Source: Ahaetulla prasina
Lineage: Eukaryota; Chordata; Lepidosauria; Squamata; Colubridae
Reading direction: 5' to 3'
Assembly (NCBI RefSeq): GCF_028640845.1
Contig: NC_080540.1
Coordinates: forward strand, 257,720,958 to 257,784,957
DNA length: 64,000 bases
The first letter of the stretch is position 1, and each line of letters begins with the position of its first letter. The notes under the pieces are model-generated. The model worked only from the letters and a program-made list of their open reading frames with translations, did no database searches and had not been told where the DNA came from. Of this stretch, positions 1 through 9,702 are shown piece after piece. Both the position numbers and the translations under genes were made by a program.

Positions 1-275
1 ATCATGTGGCCGTTAAATGAATCCACCTTCCCCCATTGACTTTATAGAAAGTCATCTAGGAAGTTCGCAAATCGTAATCACATGACCCTAGGACAATGTA
101 ACCAGCATAAACACATACAATTTGCTAAGCGCCCAAATCAAATTGCAATCATATGACTTCCTGGGACACTGTGATAGTTGAAAATGTAAAGACTGGCCAC
201 TTTTTCCAATGCTATCAACTTTGAACAGTTGCTAAATGAGCGATCATTAGTTAAGGACTATTTGTACTGAAGCCA
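1..275. mobile_element. Mariner/Tc-like non-autonomous DNA transposon relic (cut by window start)
   Basis: Shares phrases with better-preserved copies at 26162-26805, 36568-37098 and 37803-38195: an exhortation-like order of CATTGACTTT, CACATGACCC..GGACA, an ACTTTTT..CAG block and a terminal TTAAGGACTA. The right end lies near 270 and resembles the family terminus TTAAGTCAAGGACTACCTG. The left end is missing. It is non-coding and heavily decayed. The family name is inferred from TA-flanked copies elsewhere in the window. Confidence 0.6.
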
Positions 276-317
276 TGTGTCATCTTATTTTCAACTCTCA
301 GAATTAGTTAATTTGTA

Positions 318-728
318 TTATTTATTTATTTATTTATTTATTCAAATTTGTATACCGCCCTATCTCCCTAAGGACTCAGGGCGGTTCACAGGCAAGTAAA
401 AATACATATAAATACAGAGTAAAATATCCATTAAAAACTTATTTGATGTAGCCAAATTATTAAAAGAACAATATATATAATAAAACCCATTAAAATCTAA
501 ATTTAAAAATCTAAAAATCTAATCCAGTCCTGTGCAAATGAATAGATGTGTTTTAAGCTCGCGGCGGAAGGTTCGGAGGTCCGGAAGTTGACGAAGTCCT
601 GGGGGGAGTTCGTTCCAGAGGTTGGGAGCCCCCACCGAGAAGGCCCTTCCCCTGGGTGTCGCCAGACGGCACTGCCTAGCCGACGGCACCCTGAGGAGTC
701 CCTCTCTGTGAGAGCGCACGGGTCGGTG
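318..728 (-). mobile_element. 3' end of an L2/CR1-type LINE (5'-truncated)
   Basis: On the - strand, 519-719 is open and encodes the typical ORF2 C-terminus of L2/CR1 elements, with the pattern SVGAPNLWNELPPGLR followed by a basic LKTHLF stretch. A 3' UTR follows, containing a short GC-rich hairpin (ACCGCCCT / AGGGCGGT at 354-384) and a (TAAA)n tail at 318-342. The same 3' UTR recurs at 48807-49000. Only the last ~65 codons of the ORF remain, so this is a dead truncated copy. Confidence 0.75.
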
Positions 729-733
729 AGAGG

Positions 734-794
734 TAGAATAGAATAGAATAGAATAGAATAGAATAGAATAGAATAGAATAGAATAGAATAGAAT
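734..794. repeat. (TAGAA)n microsatellite, 3' tail of the adjacent LINE
   Basis: About twelve nearly perfect copies of the pentamer TAGAA. It abuts the 3' end of the minus-strand LINE at 795-3930, so in the element's own sense it is a TTCTA tail. Tails of this kind on snake L3/CR1 LINEs have been proposed to seed microsatellites. Here the seen fact is direct adjacency. Confidence 0.95.
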
Positions 795-1056
795 TTTTTA
801 TTGGCCAAGTGTGATTGGACACACAAGGAATTTGTCTTGGTGCATATGCTCTCAGTGTACATAAAAGAAAAGATACGTTCATCAAGGTACAACATTTACA
901 ACACAATTGATGATCAATATATCAATATAAATCATAAGGATTGCCAGCAACAAGTTATAGTCATACAGTCATAAGTGGAAAGAGATTGGTGATGGGAACT
1001 ATGAAACGATTAATAGTAGTGCAGATTCAGTAAATAGTCTGACAGTGTTGAGGGAG

Positions 1057-1437
1057 TTATTTGTTTAGCAGAGTGATGGCCTTCGGGAAAAAACTGTTCT
1101 TGTGTCTAGTTGTTCTGGTGTGCAGTGCTCTATAGCGTCGTTTTGAGGGTAGGAGTTGAAACAGTTTATGTCCAGGATGCGAGGGATCTGCAAATATTTT
1201 CACGGCCCTCTTCTTGATTCGTGCAGTATACAGGTCCTCAATGGAAGGCAAGTTGGTAGCAATTATTTTTTCCGCAGTTCTCATTATCCTCTGAAGTCTG
1301 TGTTTTTCTTGTTGGGTTGCAGAACCGAACCAGACAGTTATAGAGGTGCAAATGACAGACTCAATAATTCCTCTGTAGAATTGGATCAGCAGCTCCTTGG
1401 GCAGTTTGAGCTTACTGAGTTGGCGCAGAAAGAACAT
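1057..1437 (-). pseudogene. LINE ORF2 fragment: C-terminal domain
   Basis: A 126-codon open stretch in the same overall frame as the reverse transcriptase segment, but separated from it by a stop near 1522 and by a local frameshift around 1440-1520. It contains the CR1/L2-type C-terminal features SVICTSITVWFGSAT and RLQRIMRTAEKI, then a basic His/Arg-rich run ending near FFPKAITLLN. The function of this domain in the family is not well defined. Confidence 0.82.
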
Positions 1438-1524
1438 TCTTTGTTGTCCTTTTTAATGATGTTTTGATGTTAGCTGTCCATTTGAGATCTTGCGATATGA
1501 TAGAACCCAGAAATTTGAAGGTTT

Positions 1525-2643
1525 CTACTGTTGATACTGTGTTGTCAAGTATTGTGAGAGGTGGAAGTATGGAAGGGTTTTCCTAAAGTCTACCACCATT
1601 TCTACGGTTTTGAGTGTGTTCAGTTCCAGATTGTTTTGGTTGCACCACAAGGCTAGTCGTTTGACCTCTCGTCTATATGCGGATTCGTCATTGTCTCGAA
1701 TGAGACCAATCACTGTTGTGTCATCTGCGAACTTCAGTAGCTTAACAGATGGATCATTGGAGATGCAGTCATTGGTATACAGAGAGAAGAGAAGTGGGGA
1801 GAGCACACAGCCTTGGGGGGGCCCTGTGCTAATTGTACAGGTATTTGATGTGATCTTGCTTAGCTTCACCTGCTGCTTCCTGTTTGTTAGGAAGCTTGTG
1901 ATCCACTTACAAGTCTGTTCCGGTACCTGTAGCTGGTTTAGCTTAGTTAGAAGAATGTCTGGAATGATGGTATTGAATGCTGAACTAAAGTCTACAAAAA
2001 GGACCCTTGCATAGGTCTTTGGAGACTCAAGATGTTGTAGGATGTAGTGCAGAGCCATATTAACAGCATCATCTGTTGATCTATTTGCTCGGTATGCAAA
2101 TTGCAAGGGGTCTAACAGCGGATCCGTGATGGTTTTCAGGTAGGAAAGCACTAGCCTTTCAAAGGTTTTCATGACTACAGATGTTAAAGCAACTGGTCTG
2201 TAGTCATTCAGTTCCTTGATGGTGGGCTTCTTTGGCACTGGGATGATGGTAGAGCGTTTGAAGCAAGAAGGAACATAACACATCTCTAGTGATTTATTGA
2301 AAATATGGGTGAAGATGGGGGCCAATTGGTCAGCACAGACTTTTAAGCAAGAAGGAGTTATCTTGTCTGGGCCTGGAGCTTTTCCTGGCTTTTGTCTGTG
2401 AAATAGGTCCTGCACTTCCTTTTCTGTGATCACTAGGGGTTGTGAACCCAATGAAATGGGGTCAGTTGTAGGAGGCTTGGCTGTTGTTGGTGTGTCTGAG
2501 ATGGGGGTTGTGGAGATAGGTGGCTGTAGTTTCCTTTCAAACCTGCAGTAAAACTCATTCAGGTCATCTGCCAGTTGTTGATTACCTTCAGCCTGGGAAG
2601 GAGGTTTGCCATAGCCGGTGATATTTTTAAGAGTTTTCCACAT
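1525..2643 (-). pseudogene. LINE ORF2 fragment: reverse transcriptase domain
   Basis: A 372-codon open stretch with the ordered non-LTR reverse transcriptase blocks: GKAPGPDKI, NDYRPVALTS, LFVDFSSAFNTI, GPPQGCVLSPLLFSLY and the catalytic FADDTTVIGL box. All catalytic Asp residues are visible. It enters from the endonuclease segment by a frameshift near 2644-2675 and ends at a stop after the thumb-like region, where an intact relative would continue. Family knowledge places it in the L2/L3 branch of the CR1 group; an exact family label needs a repeat-library search. Confidence 0.92.
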
Positions 2644-2675
2644 GTTTGCTGGTTCATTTGCTGAAAATTGATTCT

Positions 2676-3908
2676 TTAGCTTTTCAGAGTAGCTTCTTTT
2701 TGCTGCTCTGATCTCCTTGTTAGTGCATTTCTGGCCTGATTGTACAGCATTTTATCACCTTTTCTGTAGGCTTCCTCTTTGGAATGTCGTAGCTGCTTAA
2801 GTTTAGGTGTAAACCAAGGTTTGTTGTTACTGTGTATTCGCAAGTTCCTTGTAGGTACACATAGGTCTTCACAGAAGCTGACATATGATGTTACAGTATC
2901 TGTGAGTTCATCCAGGTCTGCAGAGGTATCTTTAAAAATATTCCAATCAGTGCAGACAAAACATGCCTGTAGCTTTAATTCTGATTCCTCCGTCCAGGTT
3001 TTCACTGATTTAATTATTGGTTTTATGGCTTTAAGTCTTTGCCTGTAAGCAGGTACAAGGTGAATCATGCAATGATCAGAGTGTCCTACAGCTGCACGTG
3101 ATAAAGACCGATAGGCATCTTTTAGTGTTGTGTAGCAGTGGTCTAGAGTATTCTTGCCTCTGGTGGGACAATTGACATGCTGAAAGTATTTTGGTAGTTC
3201 TTTCCTTAAGTTTGCCTTGTTTAGATCTCCCAAAACAATGGCCAGTGAATCAGGGTGTTTGGCTTCAGCCTCCATGATTTGGTCAGCTAGAGTTCGTAAT
3301 GCCTTGTTTACACAGGCTTGTGGTGGGACATAAACAGCAATTAGAAGAAATGAGGAAAATTCACGAGGCGAATAGTAAGGTTTGCAGTTGATAATTAGAG
3401 TCTCTAAATTGTTGTCACAGAATTTGTAAATTATGTTAAAATCTTGACACCAGGTTGAATTAATATATAGGCATAAGCCTCCTCCTTTCTTTTTACCAGA
3501 TGTTTCTGGAATCCTGTCTGATCGTTCAATTTGAAATCCTGGAATGTTCAGGCTGCTATTTTCAATTGATTCATTTAACCAGGTTTCAGAGAAGCATAGG
3601 ACTGCTGAATTGCGAAAATCAGAATAGTATTTGTTTAAGAGGAGTATTTCATCCATCTTATTTGCAAGTGAGCGTATATTTGTTAGGAAAATTGAAGGCA
3701 GAGGAGTTTTAATGCGACTTCTTAATCTGTTTAAGATCCCAGATCGTTTACCTCTTTTCCTTCGTTTCCGTCGTTTGGTTTTTTTAGTAATCCATGGCTC
3801 CGTGGGAATTGCCTCCTCCTGTGTTAGAATCTCCTCCGTGTTTGTAAAGACAGGCGGGGGTGAGATTAAAGAAAGCTGCTCCTTAAAGAAATGTTCCTTA
3901 ATTTTTAG
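2676..3908 (-). pseudogene. LINE ORF2 fragment: apurinic/apyrimidinic endonuclease domain
   Basis: Open without a stop from 3908 down to 2676 (about 411 codons). The first ATG that opens the catalytic domain is at 3656. Upstream in the same frame is a Lys/Arg-rich leader and then PSIFLTNIRSLANKMDE, the usual ORF2 entry of L2-type LINEs. Endonuclease signatures follow: SETWL (catalytic Glu, residue 24 from the 3656 Met), GGGLCLYI, VYVPPQA, VLGDLN (Asp/Asn) and GHSDHCMIHL (SDH motif). In an active element this domain nicks target DNA. The frame ends at 2676, and the continuation is shifted by two bases, so this is a broken gene. Confidence 0.9.
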
Positions 3909-3930
3909 CTATTTTAGGTATTCGGTATAA

Positions 3931-6900
3931 TGCATTGTGAAGCAATAGATTGTATTCAAAAGATTATGTTAATTGTTTTAAAGCTTATTTCAAACACATC
4001 AACATTCAAAATGATAACAGAAGATAATATTTTTTATAGTGGCTTAAGAAACTTGACAGGATTCTTCCCCCATTCTAAATCAAAGACCAAAAACCATTGC
4101 AGCATCCCACAAAGATGAACCAAAGGCAAACACCCAGGATGGGGTGTGTGTGTGTGCAAACTGAAAGCACCCAGGCTCTGCTATAATATTATTAAAAAAT
4201 ATGAGAGGGAATCAAGACAGACTTAGAATAGAGATGTTGTTAAAGATTGAGCTCAGTCACGTGTCTGCTGCTATTGAATAAACTATATTATACCAGGTTA
4301 AACTATTCTGCTATCAGATTCAGTACAGTGTTATCTCTTTAGCACAAGCTTACTAAGTTTTTAGAAATCAATTCGTCAAATATCATCAGCTGTTTGACTT
4401 CTCTGGAGACTCCAGTGATGAATCTGAGACTTTGGCATGCAAACAGACTGCAGTCCATTCTGGGAATTGAAAGGCTATGGAATTTGCATTCTACCAAGAT
4501 ATATAGGAAGCCTAGCCTTATTTTTTATTATTTTGGTTTTTTTATACTAAGACTGATATGTAACAGTATGTGGGATGAACCTGGATACAGGGAAGAGATG
4601 CTGCCTAGGAAACAACCAATTAAGTATGTGGGGAAGGAAAAACCAGACTGGAAACAGATCAGATTTATTGCAAGATTACGCATTAACAGAATCTTGCAAG
4701 ACTGAAATTTCAAAGCAATTACCATGGACTCCTGGTGACTAACATCATAAGAACTTGAACACAGAACAATATAATTTATAAAAACAAAACAGAATCAGGT
4801 GGTTGTTTATCTGGAGCAATAAAAAACAGGAAGTGCTTATTAAAGCTTCCTGGAAAATTTTAATAATAAAAGCTTTTTCTTTTTCACCAGTTTCCATAAT
4901 GGTTTCCATAATGGTAAAAGGCAAGAAAAAGCATTAAGAAGGAGACTACTCTCTAAAGTAGAAGTCATCCCCACCTGGTCTTAAGCCCACCTGACCTCAG
5001 AACACTGGAGAACCATGAAAAGCTTCTTCTAGATTCTAGAAGGTACTTATCACAAAGAAGAAACATAAAGTCAAGAGTCAGGAGCATCCATAGTTCCAGT
5101 AATTTCAACTGTTATTTTTTTTAATCCCATTCTGCTTGTAAAGAAGATCTATGTGGTTTGCCCTCTCCACTTCATTTTATTTACAGTGTTCCACCAAGTC
5201 AGTTGCAGAAGGTTAAAACAACTGTCAAAAAATAAAAGAGTTGCACCATTATGGCTTAGCGGGAGGTGCAAAAGCAGTTAATGTGAGCCACTAAACTAGT
5301 TTTTAAAATATAGTTTATGATAATATAGTACAGTCAGGAGGTAAATAACTGCTTTAAAATTATGCAGGCTGCAATTTCCGATCCACTAACATGAAGTAAT
5401 TCCTTGGATTTAGATATACTTCTGGTAGACATGTAAAGTATTGTTTTGTCAGTAAATTTTGTGAGCAAATGAGAAATTAGATCCTAAATTCTAATTTAGA
5501 CTTCTAACCTTAGTCCAGTGTTGTGGCTCAATTCATGCTTAACAAGAATCTTCATATCATAGCACAAATATTAAAGTTTGTGTGTGAGTCTGCTTTTCCA
5601 ATACATATATTACGCTTTTCCTTAAAATGCATACTAATTTGCCCAGCTAATTTGAATAGCTTAATGTACAATTATTTCTGCATTTAAATTTTGCTCTTTC
5701 AAAGCCATACTCCATAAAACAGAGTGTGTCATCTTTAAAAGCTATGAAACAGGATTTCTCTCAATTGGTATCTTCATTCCCTTAATTGAACTATTTAACA
5801 TTCATTCATAGAAGTAACTCATTTGAATAACTGGTTTAGTTTATGATTTAATATTCAGCTTTCCTAATATCAAATATATGGTCTTGTTTGAAGACCCAAT
5901 TTCAATGGCTACTGGTTCTCCTGTCACGTGCCCTATAACTTTTAAATAACATATATTATTTTAGAAGGTATAGGACCTTAAGGGAAAAAATCTAAAATCC
6001 AGAGTTGTGTAATATATTAGAGCCAAGTCAAAATGGTACAAAAGAGGTTGTAAATGTTAAAAGTTAATTCAAGATATTAAAAAATTGCAAGATCTTTCTA
6101 GTTTGTTCTCTACCTCCTGTTTTCATAACATCTTTCTGATGAAAAGTTCGGAAGGATTCAAAGCTTCTACTGCCCTTTGTGATATCTTGATTATTTCCAC
6201 ATAATGACTCTTGACAATTTGAAAACTGATCTAAATCTTTTCAATCCTATGATGTAATCTCTTCTCAAGAGGCTAGATTTGTTTCTGGCTTGGCTGCTAT
6301 ATGTTTAACAGTAGCGTAACACTAGTTTTCTATTTTAAAACATATGGCTGTGTGGAATTTCTGAGTAGTCAATAGTATAATAGTTACTTTTATCTCATTG
6401 ACTTACCAAGATCTGGGCCTCAGCAGTACTCTTTCTGGATTACCAGCGGGTTTCCTAAAAACCCCAATATATTTTGCTCAAATATTTCACAAAAAAACTC
6501 CACATAACAACACATACAAGAAGTCGGTCTCAAACTAAATAATTTTTTACCTATTTAATATGTACAACATAATGCAACGAATAAAAATATTTAAATTTCA
6601 TTAAATTTTAAAATTTAAAATAAAAAAAACTAGAAACTCAAGGAATCCAAGTACAAATAAGGTGGTTTTAGTTAAAATAAATAAATAAAGCCCACTTCTT
6701 TTGGATCCTGCTTTTAAACCCATTTTACAGACATAAAATGCTGAGACCCAGATAAATCAAGAGTCACACAGCCTTGCTTATATATTATTCTGAGTAAAAT
6801 CTATTATTCATATGCTAGAAGAGAGCATTATTAGCCTCTGTATTTATTCTGGCATTGGAAAACTCCCATTTCAAATCATTGCTTGGTCATTAAATTCACC

Positions 6901-7854
6901 AATCTTTATAAAAATTCCTAATCTGTAACAAATATACACAAGTATTTTACTGGAATAAAAACTCTATCTTATATTTTGTAGAATATTTTTAGAATATAGC
7001 TAGGATTGGCTGCTTTATATGTATAAGCCCAGACCACTGAGGTACCAATGCCAATGCCCTATCTCACATTGTATTAGCATTTCAAAGGATTGTACAATTC
7101 AGTCTAGATTGCTTTAGGAAAGCTGTTCATTTCTGCATTCAAATCCATGCAGGTATTGTTATCCAACTGGTATAGTTAATATAGCTGTATGTATATAATT
7201 CCAGAGCAGGATCCTAAACACGGGCTATAAATCATCTTCTCTGAACCAGGACTGGGCTACCTAGCCCATAGGGCTGAGTCTGACCCTGAGTTCTCTCTAT
7301 ATAGCTAGCAGACCTAAGTAAGTTTCTCATGATGAGGCTTTAAGTTAAAAAAAAATCCTCCGGTTAAAATATGTACATCATAGCTTAAAACAAGTAAATT
7401 CTCTAATGTTCCCCTAGCCCAGTGGCTTCCCACCATTGTGTATTCTGTTCTCCCACCCACTCTACAATTCTTAATTTCTATAATATTAAGAGACACACCC
7501 CCCCCAAGTTTGCCAGGGCTCCTTCAATTCAAGGGGACAGGGACGGTGAAAATCTTGTTCACACAGCCTGCTAATCTAGGCTAACCTGAGTAGCTTGTAG
7601 TTCAGCAAGTTTTCATATCCCACCCACCACCTTATGTGGTGTGAATGTTGTATGAATAAGACAATCACATTATAATATGCTTCACTTCTTTTGCATAATC
7701 AGTTCTATAACACAGCAATTTTGCTTTGTTAATCCAGGTTTAGAATGTGGTATAAACCCCTCAGCCTTACAAGGTAGTTCAGACAAGAAACATGATCAGA
7801 TGATCTAATTATACTTTATTGTATATGTTACCTTAAAAGAATCTTGAAAGTCTT
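3931..7854. other. 5' flanking intergenic DNA, no gene seen
   Basis: AT-rich sequence with only short open frames that show no protein-like pattern. One block at about 4590-4705 (GAGATGCTGCCTAGGAAACAA and AACAGAATCTTGCAAGACTGAAA) is shared with 25584-25775, where the second part is inverted relative to the first, and weakly with 44815-44840. This marks an old interspersed repeat that I cannot name. Nothing else is recognised. Confidence 0.7.
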
Positions 7855-8440
7855 ACATTTCTGACAATACAATTGAACGTGTCCAGAAATATTTTACAAG
7901 AGTTCTCCACTCCTCTGAATACAACAAAATACCTTATGCCACCAGACTTGAAATCCTGGGTTTAGAAAATTTAGAACTACGCCGCCTTCGACATGACCTG
8001 ATTTTAACTCATAGAATCATCTATTACAAAGTCCTTCCTGTCGAAGACTACTTCAGCTTCAATTGCAACAATGCACGACCACACAATAGATTTAAGCTTA
8101 ATGTTAACCATTCCAATCTTGATTGCAGAAAATATGACTTCAGTAATAGAATTGTTAATGCTTGGAATACACTACCTGACTCTGTGGTCTCTTCCCAAAA
8201 TCCCCAAAGCTTCAACCAAAAACTGTCTGCTATTGACCTCATCCCATTCCTAAGAGGTCTATAAGACCACAAAGGTGCCTACTATTCCTGTCCTATTGTT
8301 TCCTTTTGTTATATCCAATTAATATAGTTATTACATAGTCATACTCATATATATGCTTACTGTATATATTATATAGTTATTTCATACTTATGCTTATATA
8401 TACTGTGTGACAAAATAAATAAATAAAAATAAATAAAAGT
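7855..8440 (+). mobile_element. 3' end of a CR1/L2-group LINE with ATAAA-rich tail
   Basis: A 5'-truncated LINE whose ORF2 C-terminus is still open (7863-8264). A 3' UTR of about 140 bases and an A/T-rich tail (AAATAAATAAATAAAAATAAA) near 8410-8440 follow. A second copy of the same family at 38660-39566 shares the motifs CCTGTCCTAnTGTT and the ATAAATAAATAA tail. It is the transposon nearest to the ST8SIA4 promoter among those recognised. Confidence 0.85.
7863..8264 (+). pseudogene. LINE ORF2 C-terminal fragment, uninterrupted to its stop
   Basis: 134 codons from GAC at 7863 to TAA at 8262-8264, with no internal stop. The pattern is IERVQKYFTR, then LEILGLENLELRRLRHDL, then RFKLNVNHSNLDCRKYDF, and finally an NAWNTLPDSVV segment. 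This matches the post-RT C-terminus of CR1/L2 LINEs and the same part of the copy at 38960-39350. There is no start codon or catalytic domain. The intact frame suggests a fairly young insertion. Confidence 0.85.
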
Positions 8441-8829
8441 CTGAAAGTACACTTCTCCCATCTCTTTATAGCTCTAGGGGAATCTCTTCTGTCCCATCCA
8501 CATTCCTGCTGTGAACTAAACTGCTTTTTATTCCTAGTATTCTTTTGTTATGCTTCCTTGCCCTGTCTCCCAAGGTCATTCCTCCATACCTTCACAGAAC
8601 GGAAATCTTGGGGTTTGGGATTAGTCTGAAGAGTCAAAAAGAAGTCAAAGGGGGGGGGGAAGCAACAACACACCACCGTGTAATTGTTGCTGAGTCAAGG
8701 TGGATTTCAAGGAATCATTGTCTTAGGTTAACCCCGGGCAAGAACACTCAGAAGTTCCAGACTCTTACGTTTTACCACCACTTTTGCAATAAAACAAATG
8801 CAAATCATGTCGCAACGAAAAGCACCGTC
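8441..8829. other. Upstream flank, nothing recognised
   Basis: About 390 bases between a LINE tail and the CpG-rich promoter region. It contains a G-run at about 8651-8660 and no gene-like frame or repeat that I recognise. CpG density begins to rise toward its right end. Confidence 0.6.
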
Positions 8830-9589
8830 GTCTTTTGATCACATCCTTCCTTCAAGCAATGCGGAGTTAAGGTGAGGCGGACCGTCTTACCGAGCGCATT
8901 AAAATCAAAAACAAAAAATCCCTACTCATGGCTCTCAGGAATGAGAGTCAGTGAACTCCTGGGGAATTAGTTCTGCCTAAGGGCGCCCGAGCAACACTGA
9001 GGTGGTGCCTCGAAGCGTAAGGTTGAGGGGGAGAAAAAAAAAAACCCTGTCACGCTGCCGCCACCTCCGTTCGTCGCTTTCTTCCCACCGAGCACCGAAG
9101 ACTACCCTGACCAAGCTTCGCTTCGCTTCTCCTCTCCAAGAGGCGCATTTTAAAGTTAGGGTAGCGGCGTTCCCCGCCTCCTCTGGCCACCTATTGGCCG
9201 AGGTTTGCTCATCATTTCCCCGCCAGGGAAAGGGCGGGGCTACGTGACGCCCCGGAGACTGGCGGCTGCCGCCTCTGCTGTTACCTAAACGAGAAGGCAG
9301 CGTGAGAGGAGCTTGGCGGAGAGGAGCAATTGCTGGGAGAGCTCGGGAGCGCGTGGACTTCGGGCAGGACTTCGCCGGCGGGGGAGGGAAGGAGGGAGGG
9401 AAAGCAGCGGCAGCCTCCTACAACATCAAGCCGGCTTTTTATTTTTATTTTTTTTCCCCTTTGCTTTTTCAAAAAAGAAAAAAAAACACCCTTTGGCTGA
9501 AAGCTGCTTTGTTTTATTCTCCTTTGCTCCCCTTTCTCTCGCATCCTGCCAAACAAAGGAAGCAGAAGGAATTCCGAATTGCGGGAGAC
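8830..9589 (+). promoter_or_regulatory. ST8SIA4: ST8SIA4 CpG island promoter and 5' UTR region
   Basis: CpG-dense compared with the surrounding AT-rich DNA. Putative elements are a reverse GC box CCCCGCCTC (9172-9180), an inverted CCAAT box ATTGG (9193-9197), a GC box GGGCGGGGC (9232-9240) and a CRE-like TACGTGACGCC (9241-9251). There is no TATA box at a fitting distance, as is usual for CpG promoters. No ATG occurs between about 9243 and the start at 9590, so the leader lacks upstream ORFs if transcription starts near the GC box. The start site is inferred, not seen. Confidence 0.7.
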
Positions 9590-9702
9590 ATGCGTTCCAT
9601 CAGGAAGAGGTGGACTATCTGCACGATAAGTATCCTCCTGATCTTTTACAAGACAAAGGAGATTGCAAGAACCGAGGGGCACCCGGAGGCGCAACCCAGC
9701 GG
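9590..9702 (+). CDS. ST8SIA4: ST8SIA4 exon 1 (coding part): cytoplasmic tail, signal anchor, start of stem
   Basis: Encodes residues 1-37 and two bases of codon 38 of CMP-N-acetylneuraminate-poly-alpha-2,8-sialyltransferase, a Golgi type II membrane enzyme that builds polysialic acid on N-glycans, chiefly of NCAM. The peptide opens [16 protein letters not shown], virtually the mammalian ST8SIA4 start: a short basic cytosolic tail followed by a hydrophobic anchor (about residues 8-20), then stem. The ATG is the first in a leader free of upstream ATGs, with G at -3. The frame is open upstream to about 9302 but holds no earlier ATG. The donor is GG|GTAAAT at 9703. Intron 1 is phase 2. Confidence 0.97.

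Larger units (their letters stand above)
795..3930 (-). mobile_element. L2/L3 (CR1-group) LINE, nearly complete ORF2, inactivated
   Basis: A non-LTR retrotransposon read on the - strand. Its order is ORF2 apurinic endonuclease (2676-3908), reverse transcriptase (1525-2643), C-terminal domain (1057-1437), a 3' UTR of about 260 bases, and a TTCTA-repeat tail. The endonuclease and reverse transcriptase parts are in different frames (offset 2), and an in-frame stop plus a further frameshift separate the reverse transcriptase from the C-terminus, so no functional ORF2 is made. ORF1 and the 5' UTR are absent: the homology stops near 3930. It lies about 5.7 kb upstream of the ST8SIA4 start. Confidence 0.9.

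Noticed and set aside
503..895. 130-codon frame with repeated YSILF units
   Set aside because: The repeats are the translated (TAGAA)n microsatellite; the frame joins two unrelated LINE tails.
9302..9589. In-frame open extension upstream of the ST8SIA4 start codon
   Set aside because: It has no ATG, is low-complexity (Gly, Lys and Phe runs from homopolymers), and the known protein begins at the 9590 Met.
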